Source of the DNA: Rhodospirillales bacterium
GTDB lineage: Bacteria > Pseudomonadota > Alphaproteobacteria > ATCC43930 > CGMCC-115725
Reading direction: 5' to 3'
Length of the DNA stretch: 34,784 nt
NCBI GenBank assembly: GCA_028288725.1
Contig: JAQGIC010000065.1
Coordinates: forward strand, 1-34,784
Below the pieces are notes generated by a model. That model was not told the DNA's origin and did not search any database. It saw only the letters and a program-made list of their open reading frames with translations. Position numbers and translations under genes: made by a program. This document shows, in pieces, positions 7,372 to 14,401 of this stretch; positions within the stretch are counted from its first letter, which is position 1, and each line of letters starts with the position of its first letter.

Positions 7372-7785
7372 CTAGGAAACGGGAGTGACGGGCGAAGCGG
7401 CGGCCGGCACGGCGGGCGTGGCCCCCGATGCGACGGGCTTCTTCGAATTGCGAGCGTTGTCGATCGCCTTCTCCATGAAGGCGCTCGATTCCGGCCATGC
7501 CTGCTTCTCGCGCTGGAACAGCTGGATCGCCTTGTCGGTGTCGCCATGGGACAGCGCGATATAGCCATATTCGGCGAACAGGCCCGGCGGCGTCTTCTTG
7601 CCCTTGGCATCGGCCAGGGTCACGTCGCCCAGGGCCTTTTCATAGTTGGGTTCCGCCGTCGGGTTGGCATAGTAGTCATAAAGCGACGTTTGATAGTCGC
7701 CCCAGTAATATTTCGGCCCGCCGCCCTGCTGGCAACCCGCCAGCAGCAGCACCGCGAGCGGTGCGATGTACTTGAATGAACGCAT
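7372..7785 (-). CDS. DUF4810 domain lipoprotein
   Basis: A 137-aa predicted lipoprotein. Signal peptide with LLAGC (Cys18), then GGGPKYYWGDYQTSLYDYY, the aromatic-rich opening of DUF4810 proteins. The middle (GLFAEYGYIALSHGDTDKAI, followed by QLFQREKQAWPESS) looks like a TPR-type helical pair, suited to protein contacts. The C-terminus is a Pro/Ala/Val-rich tail. It lies between the small PEGA-like gene (5 bases) and the DUF799 gene (11 bases). DUF4810 proteins are known beside CsgG-like and DUF799 genes in other proteobacteria, which supports a shared complex. No enzymatic motif is visible. Confidence 0.85.
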   Translation of the reverse strand: MRSFKYIAPLAVLLLAGCQQGGGPKYYWGDYQTSLYDYYANPTAEPNYEKALGDVTLADAKGKKTPPGLFAEYGYIALSHGDTDKAIQLFQREKQAWPESSAFMEKAIDNARNSKKPVASGATPAVPAAASPVTPVS

Positions 7786-7790
7786 TTTGT

Positions 7791-8096
7791 TTAGTCCGGA
7801 AGGTTGATGGTCTTCGTCATGTCGCCGCCGAGATAGACGGTGTCGGCGTAGACGGTGCGGGCGCCGTCGCGGATTTCGACGCGATGACTGCCGGTCTCGA
7901 GTGCCAAAGTCCTGGTCTTGCCGTCATAGCCCGCGGCCGGTCCGACCACGCCACCGTCCAGTACGAGGATCGCGGTGGGCGAGGCGTTGACGAATTGCAG
8001 ATGCGGACGTTCGTCGACCGTATTGACCGAGGTCACGGGCGCGGAACAGCCGGCGATGGCGAGCGCCAGCAGCAGGGCAGCGAGGTGACGGCGCAT
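7791..8096 (-). CDS. small PEGA-like lipoprotein
   Basis: A 101-aa predicted lipoprotein; lipobox AIAGC (Cys17). The mature part is one small beta domain with HLQFVNASPTAILVLDGG, then an ETGSHRVEIRDGARTVYADTV stretch (a few residues per strand), resembling PEGA repeats, which display short beta folds on cell-envelope proteins. The start ATG (8094-8096) overlaps the CsgG-like gene's TGA by one base (TGATG), so the pair is translationally coupled. A TTG one codon earlier is an alternative. This gene is the extra member compared with the usual three-gene CsgG/DUF4810/DUF799 set as I know it. Family assignment is tentative. Confidence 0.7.
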   Translation of the reverse strand: MRRHLAALLLALAIAGCSAPVTSVNTVDERPHLQFVNASPTAILVLDGGVVGPAAGYDGKTRTLALETGSHRVEIRDGARTVYADTVYLGGDMTKTINLPD

Positions 8097-9076
8097 CAAC
8101 GTGCCCTTCCATCGACGACGAACAGTTTTTCCCGGCCGGACGCCGGCACGGCGCCGCCGGTGATGCGGGCGATCGAACCCTCATTGGTCTCGTCCGTGCC
8201 GAACTGGCCTTCGACGGTCATCTGAGCGACCTCGGTCGGCGGCAAATCGATATCGAAGCCGCTCTGGGCGCTGCGGACCGTCTCGGTCGCCCGCATGACC
8301 TTGAGCGCATCGCCGACCTTCACGCCTTGGCGTTCGCCACCCGAGAGATAGATGCGGCTGCCGTCGACCTTGAGGATGTCGCTTTTCCACGGCCGCTCTT
8401 CGAGCTTGGTCACGAGGCGACCCAACAGGTCCGAGATGGCGGCACCGATGGCGCGGTCGTTCAGGGTCGAATCATAGCCGGCCTGGTTGCCGAACCCCAT
8501 GACGTTGCCCGCCTCGACCGAGGCCTGGCCGGCGCCGGTGGCGGAGAAGAACGCGTGGCCGGTTTTCACGTCGACCAGGCGAATCTCGACCTTGGCGCGC
8601 GCGGTCTGCTTCTTCGTACCGCTCAGGAAGCCGTTCTCGCCTTCGATGGAGCGGCCGAACTCGGTCAGCGAGCCGACGATCAGCGTGTCGACGCCGATGA
8701 TATTGCCCTGGATGCCGCTCAGCGCCTGCTCGTTGTGTGCCAGATTTATGTCCGGACGTTCGAACACGAGAAACCGGCCGGACTCGACCAGGCGCGCGCT
8801 CAGCATGTCGGTCGTCTGCTTGCCCAGCGGATCGATCTGATCGCCGGTCAGCAGCGCCTTGCCGTAGAGGGTCTCGTTGGTGAAGCGCCCGATCGCGATC
8901 TTGCGCTTGTAGGTCTTGACCAGCGGCGGCGCGACGGCTGCGACGACAGGTTGCGGCGCTTGGACAACTTGCGGCGGCGCCGGCGGCGCGACACAGGCCG
9001 AAAGGCTCAAGCCCAAGCCAGTTGCAACGGCAATCAAGTTACGGCGTGAATAGATAAAATGCTGAATAACGCCCAT
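8096..9076 (-). CDS. CsgG/HfaB-family lipoprotein
   Basis: A 326-aa predicted outer-membrane lipoprotein related to CsgG (curli secretion pore) and HfaB (Caulobacter holdfast anchor). The signal ends LSLSAC (Cys28) and carries SRRNLI in its n-region, a possible twin-arginine look-alike. The mature N-terminus is a Pro/Val/Ala-rich linker. The family core is RKIAIGRFTNETLYGK, DMLSARLVESGRFLVFERPD, DTLIVGSLTEFGR, RAKVEIRLVDVKTG and AIGAAISDLLGRLV. A C-terminal addition (about 240-326) with GVKVGDALKVMRATETV is a flagellar-assembly/PEGA-like beta domain seen in many members. First gene of the lipoprotein operon. No curli subunit gene is present, so a curli role is unlikely. Confidence 0.88.
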   Translation of the reverse strand: MGVIQHFIYSRRNLIAVATGLGLSLSACVAPPAPPQVVQAPQPVVAAVAPPLVKTYKRKIAIGRFTNETLYGKALLTGDQIDPLGKQTTDMLSARLVESGRFLVFERPDINLAHNEQALSGIQGNIIGVDTLIVGSLTEFGRSIEGENGFLSGTKKQTARAKVEIRLVDVKTGHAFFSATGAGQASVEAGNVMGFGNQAGYDSTLNDRAIGAAISDLLGRLVTKLEERPWKSDILKVDGSRIYLSGGERQGVKVGDALKVMRATETVRSAQSGFDIDLPPTEVAQMTVEGQFGTDETNEGSIARITGGAVPASGREKLFVVDGRAR

Positions 9077-9208
9077 AGAGCCCTCAACGTCCTTCGATTG
9101 AATAAGCTCCTAATTGGTCAATCGATTTATATCAATAGATGAAACGCGTCTCGCTTGACGATTTCGGTAAAATAAACCTGGGCGTGTTCCGGCTGCACTG
9201 CGGGCGGC
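9077..9208 (-). promoter_or_regulatory. AT-rich upstream region of the lipoprotein operon
   Basis: Clearly lower GC than its surroundings. It contains two overlapping palindromes, ATTGGTCAAT (9113-9122) and AATCGATT (9120-9127), that could bind a dimeric regulator, plus TATAAA read on the minus strand. I cannot place a convincing -35/-10 pair. As the only long gap ahead of the operon, the promoter should be here. Confidence 0.4.
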
Positions 9209-9283
9209 TCAGCGACGCTCTTGCACTGGGCGCGTCCGGGCGATCATGATCCGCGCCGGCACAGCGCATACCAGAGGCAGACG

Positions 9284-10018
9284 ATGACGGAACGGAATCC
9301 GGACGGGAACGACAAGCGGCAGGCGCCGTATTTCAATCCCGGCCCGTGGATGGGGACCAAGGGACCGACGCGATTGAAGGCGCCGAAGAAAGCCCCGCCT
9401 CCGCCGCATCCGAGCGATCTCGTCACGGCGGCCGGTCATCTGGTCGTGCCGGATTTCTTCGCCGAGGCGCCGGCCATGCGCGCGGCAATCGACGCGCATT
9501 TCAACAACCCCACCGCCCACGGGCCCGATACCCATCAGATCTGGAACTATTGGCACGTGCCGGACATGTACACCTATTTGCGCACGCTGCCGCGCAAGGT
9601 GATTTCGGCCGAGCTGATGGGCAGCTTCTGGAACCACCTGGCCGCCTGGACCCGCGCCAACCTGAATTGCGTGCCGTCCGACGCCTATCTGTCGCTCTAT
9701 ATCGACGGCTGCCGGCAGGAACTGCACAACGACGCGCTCAACGGCCATTTCGGCTATGTCTTTTCGCTGACGCGCTGGCGCGAGCGGCGCTTTTCCGGCG
9801 GCGAGACCGTGATCCTGAAGCCCGGCGCGCTCGGCCAGTCCACGGCCGGCGGCGGCGCCATGGCCGGCTCGTCCTTCTATGACCTGGTCCCGGCCGATTT
9901 CAACCAGTTGCTCATTTTCGACGACCGCCTGCCCCATGCGGTGCGCCAGGTGAACGGGCTGATGGACCCGCTTGAAGGCCGGCTGGTGATCCATGGCCAT
10001 CTGAGGCGGGCGGAATAA
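9284..10018 (+). CDS. 2-oxoglutarate/Fe(II)-dependent oxygenase
   Basis: A 244-aa non-haem iron oxygenase of the prolyl 4-hydroxylase-like superfamily. The iron triad is HND (His148, Asp150) and His218 in DDRLPHAVRQV, and Arg233 in GRLVIHGHL would bind 2-oxoglutarate. The N-terminal 45 residues are basic and Pro-rich (LKAPKKAPPPPHP) and probably disordered. No signal peptide, so a cytosolic substrate is expected; protein prolyl or small-molecule hydroxylation are both possible. The ATG at 9284 is preceded by AGAGG at 9273-9277. Upstream is the divergent lipoprotein operon and downstream the DUF6491 gene; no obvious pathway partner. Confidence 0.88.
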   Translation: MTERNPDGNDKRQAPYFNPGPWMGTKGPTRLKAPKKAPPPPHPSDLVTAAGHLVVPDFFAEAPAMRAAIDAHFNNPTAHGPDTHQIWNYWHVPDMYTYLRTLPRKVISAELMGSFWNHLAAWTRANLNCVPSDAYLSLYIDGCRQELHNDALNGHFGYVFSLTRWRERRFSGGETVILKPGALGQSTAGGGAMAGSSFYDLVPADFNQLLIFDDRLPHAVRQVNGLMDPLEGRLVIHGHLRRAE

Positions 10019-10070
10019 GTCGGCGCGTCGATCTGTCTCTATGCTTGAGCACACTTCCGGGAGAACGCCC

Positions 10071-10487
10071 ATGTCCCCGAACCTGAGACTGCTGCTGCCC
10101 GTCGTCGCCAGCCTGATCCTGCTCGGCCTCGACGCGAGCGCCACGCTGGCGCAATCGGATGCCGCCGCGGCGAAGCCGGCACGGCATTGCTTTTCCTTGA
10201 GCAACTGGCGCGGCGGCTGGCGCGCGCCGGCCAAGGACGTGATCTACCTGCGCGTCGACAGCAACGACATCTGGCGCCTCGACCTCAACGGCGGTTCGTC
10301 CGAACTGCTGCAGGCCGACGTCCATCTGGTCAATATCGCGCGGGGCGGAGACACGGTCTGCGCGCCGATCGATCTGGACCTTTCGGTGGCCGACAATCAT
10401 GGCTTCCGCACGCCGCTGTTCGTGAAGTCGATCATCAAACTGACGCTCGAGGAAGTGGCGGCGCTGCCGGCGAAGCAGCGTCCATAG
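10071..10487 (+). CDS. DUF6491 family exported protein
   Basis: Predicted periplasmic protein of 138 aa. An N-terminal signal peptide (hydrophobic VVASLILLGLDASATLAQ) precedes a compact domain. ARHCFSLSNWRGGWRAP, VIYLRVDSNDIWRLDLNGG, GGDTVCAPIDLDLSVAD and TPLFVKSIIKLTLEEVAALP match what I recall of DUF6491, whose two conserved Cys may form a disulfide. The function of the family is unknown. I take the ATG at 10071 over the one at 10041 because the signal peptide then begins normally; GGGAG lies a short distance before it. It is followed by a gap with a palindrome and then the amidase gene. Confidence 0.78.
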   Translation: MSPNLRLLLPVVASLILLGLDASATLAQSDAAAAKPARHCFSLSNWRGGWRAPAKDVIYLRVDSNDIWRLDLNGGSSELLQADVHLVNIARGGDTVCAPIDLDLSVADNHGFRTPLFVKSIIKLTLEEVAALPAKQRP

Positions 10488-10503
10488 GATCCTTTCAAAA
10501 TGA

Positions 10504-10533
10504 TCGACATGCCGGGTCAAGCCCGGCCATGAC
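10504..10533. repeat. short palindromic element
   Basis: GCCGGG (10511-10516) pairs with CCCGGC (10522-10527), in the context CATGCCGGGTCAAGCCCGGC followed by CATGACGG. It resembles the CCGGGTCAAGCCCGG type of intergenic palindrome common in alphaproteobacteria. Only one copy of this exact form is in the window; the pair at 30714-30832 shares its TTGACCCGG core. Confidence 0.55.
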
Positions 10534-10625
10534 GGATCGAGAGGGGTGCTACCCACCGCTTTCTCCTTGCGCTTCCCCCCGTCCGCCCGGATTCTTGGCC
10601 GCGCAAAAACCGGGGAGCCCACTTG

Positions 10626-12065
10626 ATGACCAGTCTCAGCGACCGAAGTGCCGTCGATCTTCGCCGGTTGATCGGCACCAAGGAGATCTCGCCCGTCGAG
10701 CTGCTGGACGATTGTCTGGCCCGGATCGAGGCGGTCAACCCGACCGTGAACGCGGTCGTGGCGCTGGATATCGACGGGGCCCGGACGGCGGCGCGCGAAG
10801 CCGAGCGCCAGGTGCTGCGCGGCGACGCCTTGGGCCCGCTGCACGGGCTGCCGGTCGGCATCAAGGATCTGAGCGAGACCAAGGGTCTGCGCTCGACCTG
10901 GGGCTCGCTCATCTTCAAGGATCATGTGCCGACCCGCGACGAGACCACGGTCGCCGCCGTGCGCAAGGCCGGCGGCATCGTCTTCGCCAAGACCAACACG
11001 CCTGAATTCGGCGCCGGCGCCAATACGCGCAACGGCGTCTACGGCGCCACCGGCAATCCGTTCGCGCCGCACCTGACGCCCGCCGGCTCGTCGGGCGGAT
11101 CGGCCGCGGCGCTGGCGTCGGGCATGATGCCGCTCGCCACCGGTTCGGACATGGGCGGCAGCCTGCGCACGCCGGCGGCCTATTGCGGCGTCGTGGGCTT
11201 CCGCCCCTCCCCCGGCCTGATCCCGTCCGACCGGCGGCTCCTCGGCTATTCGCCCCTGTCGGTCGACGGGCCGATGGGACGCAGCGTCGCCGACGCGGCC
11301 CTGCTGCTGTCGGCCATCGCGCGCGAAGACGGCATCGACCCCTTGTCCTATGCCAGCGATCCGCGCGATTTCTCGCCCCTGCCCGAGGTCGATCTGGCCG
11401 GCCTCAAGATCGCCGTGTCGGAGGATCTGGGCTTCGCCCCGGTCGACGACGACATCCGCGCGGTGTTTCACGAGCGCTGCGGCTTGTTCGCCGACCTGTT
11501 CCAAAGCTCGGTCGAGCGCGATCCGGAGCTGGGCGACGCCAACCGGACCTTCGCCGTGCTGCGCGCCGAAAGCTTCGAAGCCGGCCAGCGCGCCATGGCC
11601 GAGAAGCATCGCGACCTGCTGCAATTGCCGGTGCGGGCCAATCTGGAGCAGGCCCAGGGCTTCAGCCTGGCCGACCATGCCCGGGCCCATGTCGAGCAGA
11701 CCAAGCTCTATCGTCGCTTCCAGGCCCTGTTCCAGGAGGTCGACCTGCTGATCTGTCCGACCGCGGCGGTCAGCCCGTTCCCCCATGCCGAATGGCACCC
11801 GACCCAGATCAACGGCGCGCCGCTCGACCATTATTTCCATTGGATCGCCCTGACCTACGGCCTGACCCTGACCGGGCATCCGATCGTGGCGCTGCCGTGC
11901 GGCGTCGACCACAAGGGCCTGCCGTTCGGTATCCAGATCGTGGGCAAGCGGCGCGGCGACGCCCGCGTCCTGGCGGCGGCGCTGGCGATCGAGCGCGCGT
12001 TCGCGACCCGGCCGAAACTGGCGCGCCCCGTGCCGGATCTGGCCGCCTTGGGCCTGCGGTCATGA
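10626..12065 (+). CDS. amidase signature family amidase
   Basis: A 479-aa hydrolase of the amidase signature family. The Ser-cisSer-Lys triad is visible: Lys80 in GLPVGIKD, cis-Ser155 in GSSGGSAAA and the nucleophile Ser179 in GSDMGGSLRTPAA. Length is normal, and it lacks the partner subunits of GatCAB nearby, so it is a stand-alone amidase. Substrate is unknown; the coupled downstream enzyme suggests amino-acid-derived amides. The ATG at 10626 has GGGGAG (10612-10617) eight bases ahead; a TTG precedes it by one codon. The stop overlaps the next start as ATGA. Confidence 0.92.
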   Translation: MTSLSDRSAVDLRRLIGTKEISPVELLDDCLARIEAVNPTVNAVVALDIDGARTAAREAERQVLRGDALGPLHGLPVGIKDLSETKGLRSTWGSLIFKDHVPTRDETTVAAVRKAGGIVFAKTNTPEFGAGANTRNGVYGATGNPFAPHLTPAGSSGGSAAALASGMMPLATGSDMGGSLRTPAAYCGVVGFRPSPGLIPSDRRLLGYSPLSVDGPMGRSVADAALLLSAIAREDGIDPLSYASDPRDFSPLPEVDLAGLKIAVSEDLGFAPVDDDIRAVFHERCGLFADLFQSSVERDPELGDANRTFAVLRAESFEAGQRAMAEKHRDLLQLPVRANLEQAQGFSLADHARAHVEQTKLYRRFQALFQEVDLLICPTAAVSPFPHAEWHPTQINGAPLDHYFHWIALTYGLTLTGHPIVALPCGVDHKGLPFGIQIVGKRRGDARVLAAALAIERAFATRPKLARPVPDLAALGLRS

Positions 12066-13195
12066 GCCATCCGAACGAAGCCCTGATCGGCGTCCCGGGC
12101 GGCCGCGCCCGGCTCGACACGCCGGTCCTCATGATCGAACGGCCGGCGCTGATGCGCAACATCGCCCGCATGGCCGAATTCGCCGGCACGCGGCGCGTCG
12201 GGTTGCGCCCCCATAGCAAGACCCACAAGTCGGTCGAGATTGCCCGGCTGCAGATCGCCGCCGGCGCGCTGGGCGTGTGCTGCGTGACGTTGGGCGAGGC
12301 CGAGATCATGGTCGCCGGCGGCATTCCGGGCGTGCTGATCACCTCGCCGGCCGTGACGCCCAGCAAGATCGCGCGGCTGATGAAGCTCGCGGCCGGGGCC
12401 GGCCCCGGCGACGTGATGATCGTGGTCGATCATCCGCGCAACATCGTCGAGCTGGACCAGGCCGCGGCCTGCCTCGACCGCCCGCTGGATGTGCTGGTGG
12501 ACTACGGCGCCGGCTATAACCGCACGGGTGCCGCGAGCCATGCCGAACTGCTGGGCCTGGCCTTGCTGGTCGGCGACGCGCCCAATCTGCGCCTGCGCGG
12601 GATGCAGGCCTACGCCGGCAATCTGCAGCATATCGCCGAACGCGCCCGGCGCACGGCCGCCGCCGCCGACCTGCGCCATACCCTCGCCCATCTGGCCGAA
12701 GCGGCCCACGGCCAGGGCACGCCGTTCGAGATCGTGACCGGCGCCGGCACCGGGACCCACGATCTGGATCCGGACGGCCATGTCTTCACCGAACTGCAGG
12801 CGGGGTCCTACGTGTTCATGGACGTGGACTATCGCAACGCGCTGGCCGACGGGCTGAACGGCCCGCCGTTCGAGGTGGCGCTGCTGGTGCAGACGGCGGT
12901 GGTCAGCACCAACGGGCCCGACTGGGTCACGACCGATGGCGGCATCAAATGCTTCGCGACCGACGGGCCGCTGCCCGAGGTCTCGAGCGGCGTCGATCCG
13001 GCGAGCCGCTATCAGCTGTTCGGCGACGAGCACGGCAAGCTGTTCCCGGTCGGCCCCCGGCCGGCGCTCGGCGACCGCATCGAACTGGTGACGCCCCATT
13101 GCGACCCGACGGTCAATCTGCACGACGTCTTCCATGTCATGGAGGGCGACACGCTGGTCGCGATCTGGCCCGTCGACGGGCGGGGGAAAAGATAA
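12062..13195 (+). CDS. D-threonine aldolase / D-serine dehydratase-like PLP enzyme (DSD1 family)
   Basis: A 377-aa fold-type III PLP enzyme with an alanine-racemase-like N-terminal barrel. The PLP lysine is Lys53 in LRPHSKTHK. QAYAGNLQH, the VTGAGTGTHD loop and ELQAGSYVFMDVDY are family features. The metal site near the C-terminus reads PHCDPTVN: His346-x-Asp348, the pattern of D-threonine aldolases, whereas characterised eukaryotic D-serine dehydratases have His-x-Cys. So cleavage of D-3-hydroxy amino acids to glycine and an aldehyde is my preferred reading. It overlaps the amidase stop by four bases (ATGA). No dedicated regulator is adjacent. Confidence 0.88.
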   Translation: MSHPNEALIGVPGGRARLDTPVLMIERPALMRNIARMAEFAGTRRVGLRPHSKTHKSVEIARLQIAAGALGVCCVTLGEAEIMVAGGIPGVLITSPAVTPSKIARLMKLAAGAGPGDVMIVVDHPRNIVELDQAAACLDRPLDVLVDYGAGYNRTGAASHAELLGLALLVGDAPNLRLRGMQAYAGNLQHIAERARRTAAAADLRHTLAHLAEAAHGQGTPFEIVTGAGTGTHDLDPDGHVFTELQAGSYVFMDVDYRNALADGLNGPPFEVALLVQTAVVSTNGPDWVTTDGGIKCFATDGPLPEVSSGVDPASRYQLFGDEHGKLFPVGPRPALGDRIELVTPHCDPTVNLHDVFHVMEGDTLVAIWPVDGRGKR

Positions 13196-13202
13196 GAAAA
13201 CG

Positions 13203-13321
13203 CCGTCATTCCCGCGAGAGGCGGGAATCCAGCATTTACGCGCGGTAGCGCGGAAACAAAGACCTTGTGTCGCCGCAGACGCGGCTCTTGCCGGATTCCC
13301 GCCTCTCGCGGGAATGACGGG
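13203..13321. repeat. palindromic repeat element, copy 2 (about 119 bp)
   Basis: Inverted ends 13203-13233 (CCGTCATTCCCGCGAGAGGC and onward) and 13290-13321 (reading out to CTCGCGGGAATGACGGG). The centre matches the element at 4432-4544 with a few substitutions and small indels (TTACGCGCGGTAGCGCGG; CGCAGACGCGGCTCTTG). It lies eight bases after the DSD1-family gene. The arms within a copy agree better than the copies agree with each other. Confidence 0.85.
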
Positions 13322-13333
13322 ATTGAATATCGT

Positions 13334-13355
13334 GTCACGGCCCTGTGACTTTTTT
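13334..13355 (+). terminator. possible terminator after the amidase operon
   Basis: GTCAC (13334-13338) pairs with GTGAC (13345-13349), followed by six T (13350-13355). The same left arm can instead pair as GTCACGGC with GCCGTGAC beyond the T-run. The stem is short, so strength is uncertain. The rest of 13356-13486 shows nothing I can name before the TauE/SafE start. Confidence 0.45.
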
Positions 13356-13486
13356 GCCGTGACCGGGCCGCATCTCCGACCCTGCGGCACGGCTGCGCTT
13401 TTGCCTCGCGAAATCGCAGCGTAAGGTCTTGGATCGGTTCGCTTTCGGGTGTGCCGTTCCCATCCCCTATTGTCCGTCCCAAGCCC

Positions 13487-14401
13487 ATGGACGTCTATCT
13501 GCCCATCGCCGCGGTTACCCAGGATGTTTTCGTCCTGCTGGCGCTCGGGCTGTGCGTCGGGTTCATCTCGGGCATCTTCGGCGTCGGCGGCGGGTTCCTG
13601 CTGACGCCCCTGCTGATCTTCATCGGCGTGCCCCAGGCGGTCGCGGTCGCCTCTTCGGCCAACCAGCTGGTCGGCGCCTCGCTGTCGGGCATGCTGACCC
13701 ATTGGAAGCGCGGCAACGTCGATTTCAAGATGGGCGGGGTCTTGAGCGCCGGCGGTTTCGTCGGCTCCGCGGCCGGCGTTGCGCTCTTCACCCTGCTGCG
13801 CCGGCTGGGCCAGATCGATCTGGTGATCAGCCTCAGCTATGTGCTGCTGCTGGGCACGCTCGGCACGCTGATGATGATCGAGAGCGTCGGCGCCATCGTG
13901 CGGGCGCGGCAACCGGGCGCGCGCCGCCGTCGGCTGCATCAGCACACCTGGTTTCATGGGCTGCCGTTCAAGGTCCGCTTCCGCCGGTCCAAGCTTTACA
14001 TCAGCGCCCTGCTGCCGCTCGGCCTGGGCTTCGGTATCGGCGTGCTGTCGGCGATCCTGGGCATCGGCGGCGGCTTTCTGATCGTGCCGGCGATGATCTA
14101 TGTGCTGGGCATGCCGACCAGCGTGGTGCCGGGCACCTCGCTGCTGCAGACCGTGTTCATCGCCGCCAGCGTTACCGTGCTACAGGCGATGACCAATCAA
14201 ACGGTCGATGCATTGCTGGCGCTGATCATGCTGCTCGGCGGCGTCGTGGGCGTGCAGTACGGCGCCCGTTACGGCGCCAAGCTGCGCGGCGAATATCTAC
14301 GCGTGCTGCTGGCGCTCTTGATCCTGGCGGTCGGCGCCAAGCTGCTGGTCGATCTGACCGTGCCGCCGGATTCGCGCTACTCGATCGTGGTGCGCGAATG
14401 A
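13487..14401 (+). CDS. TauE/SafE family permease (putative sulfite/anion exporter)
   Basis: A 304-aa inner-membrane protein of the TauE/SafE (DUF81) family, which moves sulfur-containing or organic anions. Two homologous halves are evident, each opening with the family glycine motif: FISGIFGVGGGFLLTPLLIF near residue 25 and GVLSAILGIGGGFLIVPAMI near 190. About eight membrane segments are separated by a basic cytosolic loop (ARQPGARRRRLHQ). The ATG at 13487 follows the inferred terminator region of the previous unit. Its last bases overlap the next start (ATGA). Substrate unknown. Confidence 0.9.
   Translation: MDVYLPIAAVTQDVFVLLALGLCVGFISGIFGVGGGFLLTPLLIFIGVPQAVAVASSANQLVGASLSGMLTHWKRGNVDFKMGGVLSAGGFVGSAAGVALFTLLRRLGQIDLVISLSYVLLLGTLGTLMMIESVGAIVRARQPGARRRRLHQHTWFHGLPFKVRFRRSKLYISALLPLGLGFGIGVLSAILGIGGGFLIVPAMIYVLGMPTSVVPGTSLLQTVFIAASVTVLQAMTNQTVDALLALIMLLGGVVGVQYGARYGAKLRGEYLRVLLALLILAVGAKLLVDLTVPPDSRYSIVVRE

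Noticed and set aside
8096-9076. Curli secretion operon
   Set aside because: Only the CsgG-like protein is present. There are no CsgA/B-type repeat subunits and no CsgE/F, and the partners are DUF4810/DUF799.
9912-11912. Long open frame on the minus strand opposite the amidase and DUF6491 genes
   Set aside because: It has low-complexity Arg/Gly/Gln-rich composition without motifs, and lies antisense to genes with complete active sites. GC-rich third positions create such frames.
13203-13321. CRISPR or attachment site
   Set aside because: There is no regular spacing of repeats and no integrase; it is an inverted-repeat element with one further copy at 4432.
11855-13957. 700-codon minus-strand frame opposite the DSD1-family gene and the repeat
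   Set aside because: Antisense shadow of a clear PLP enzyme; composition is repetitive and it runs through a palindromic repeat.
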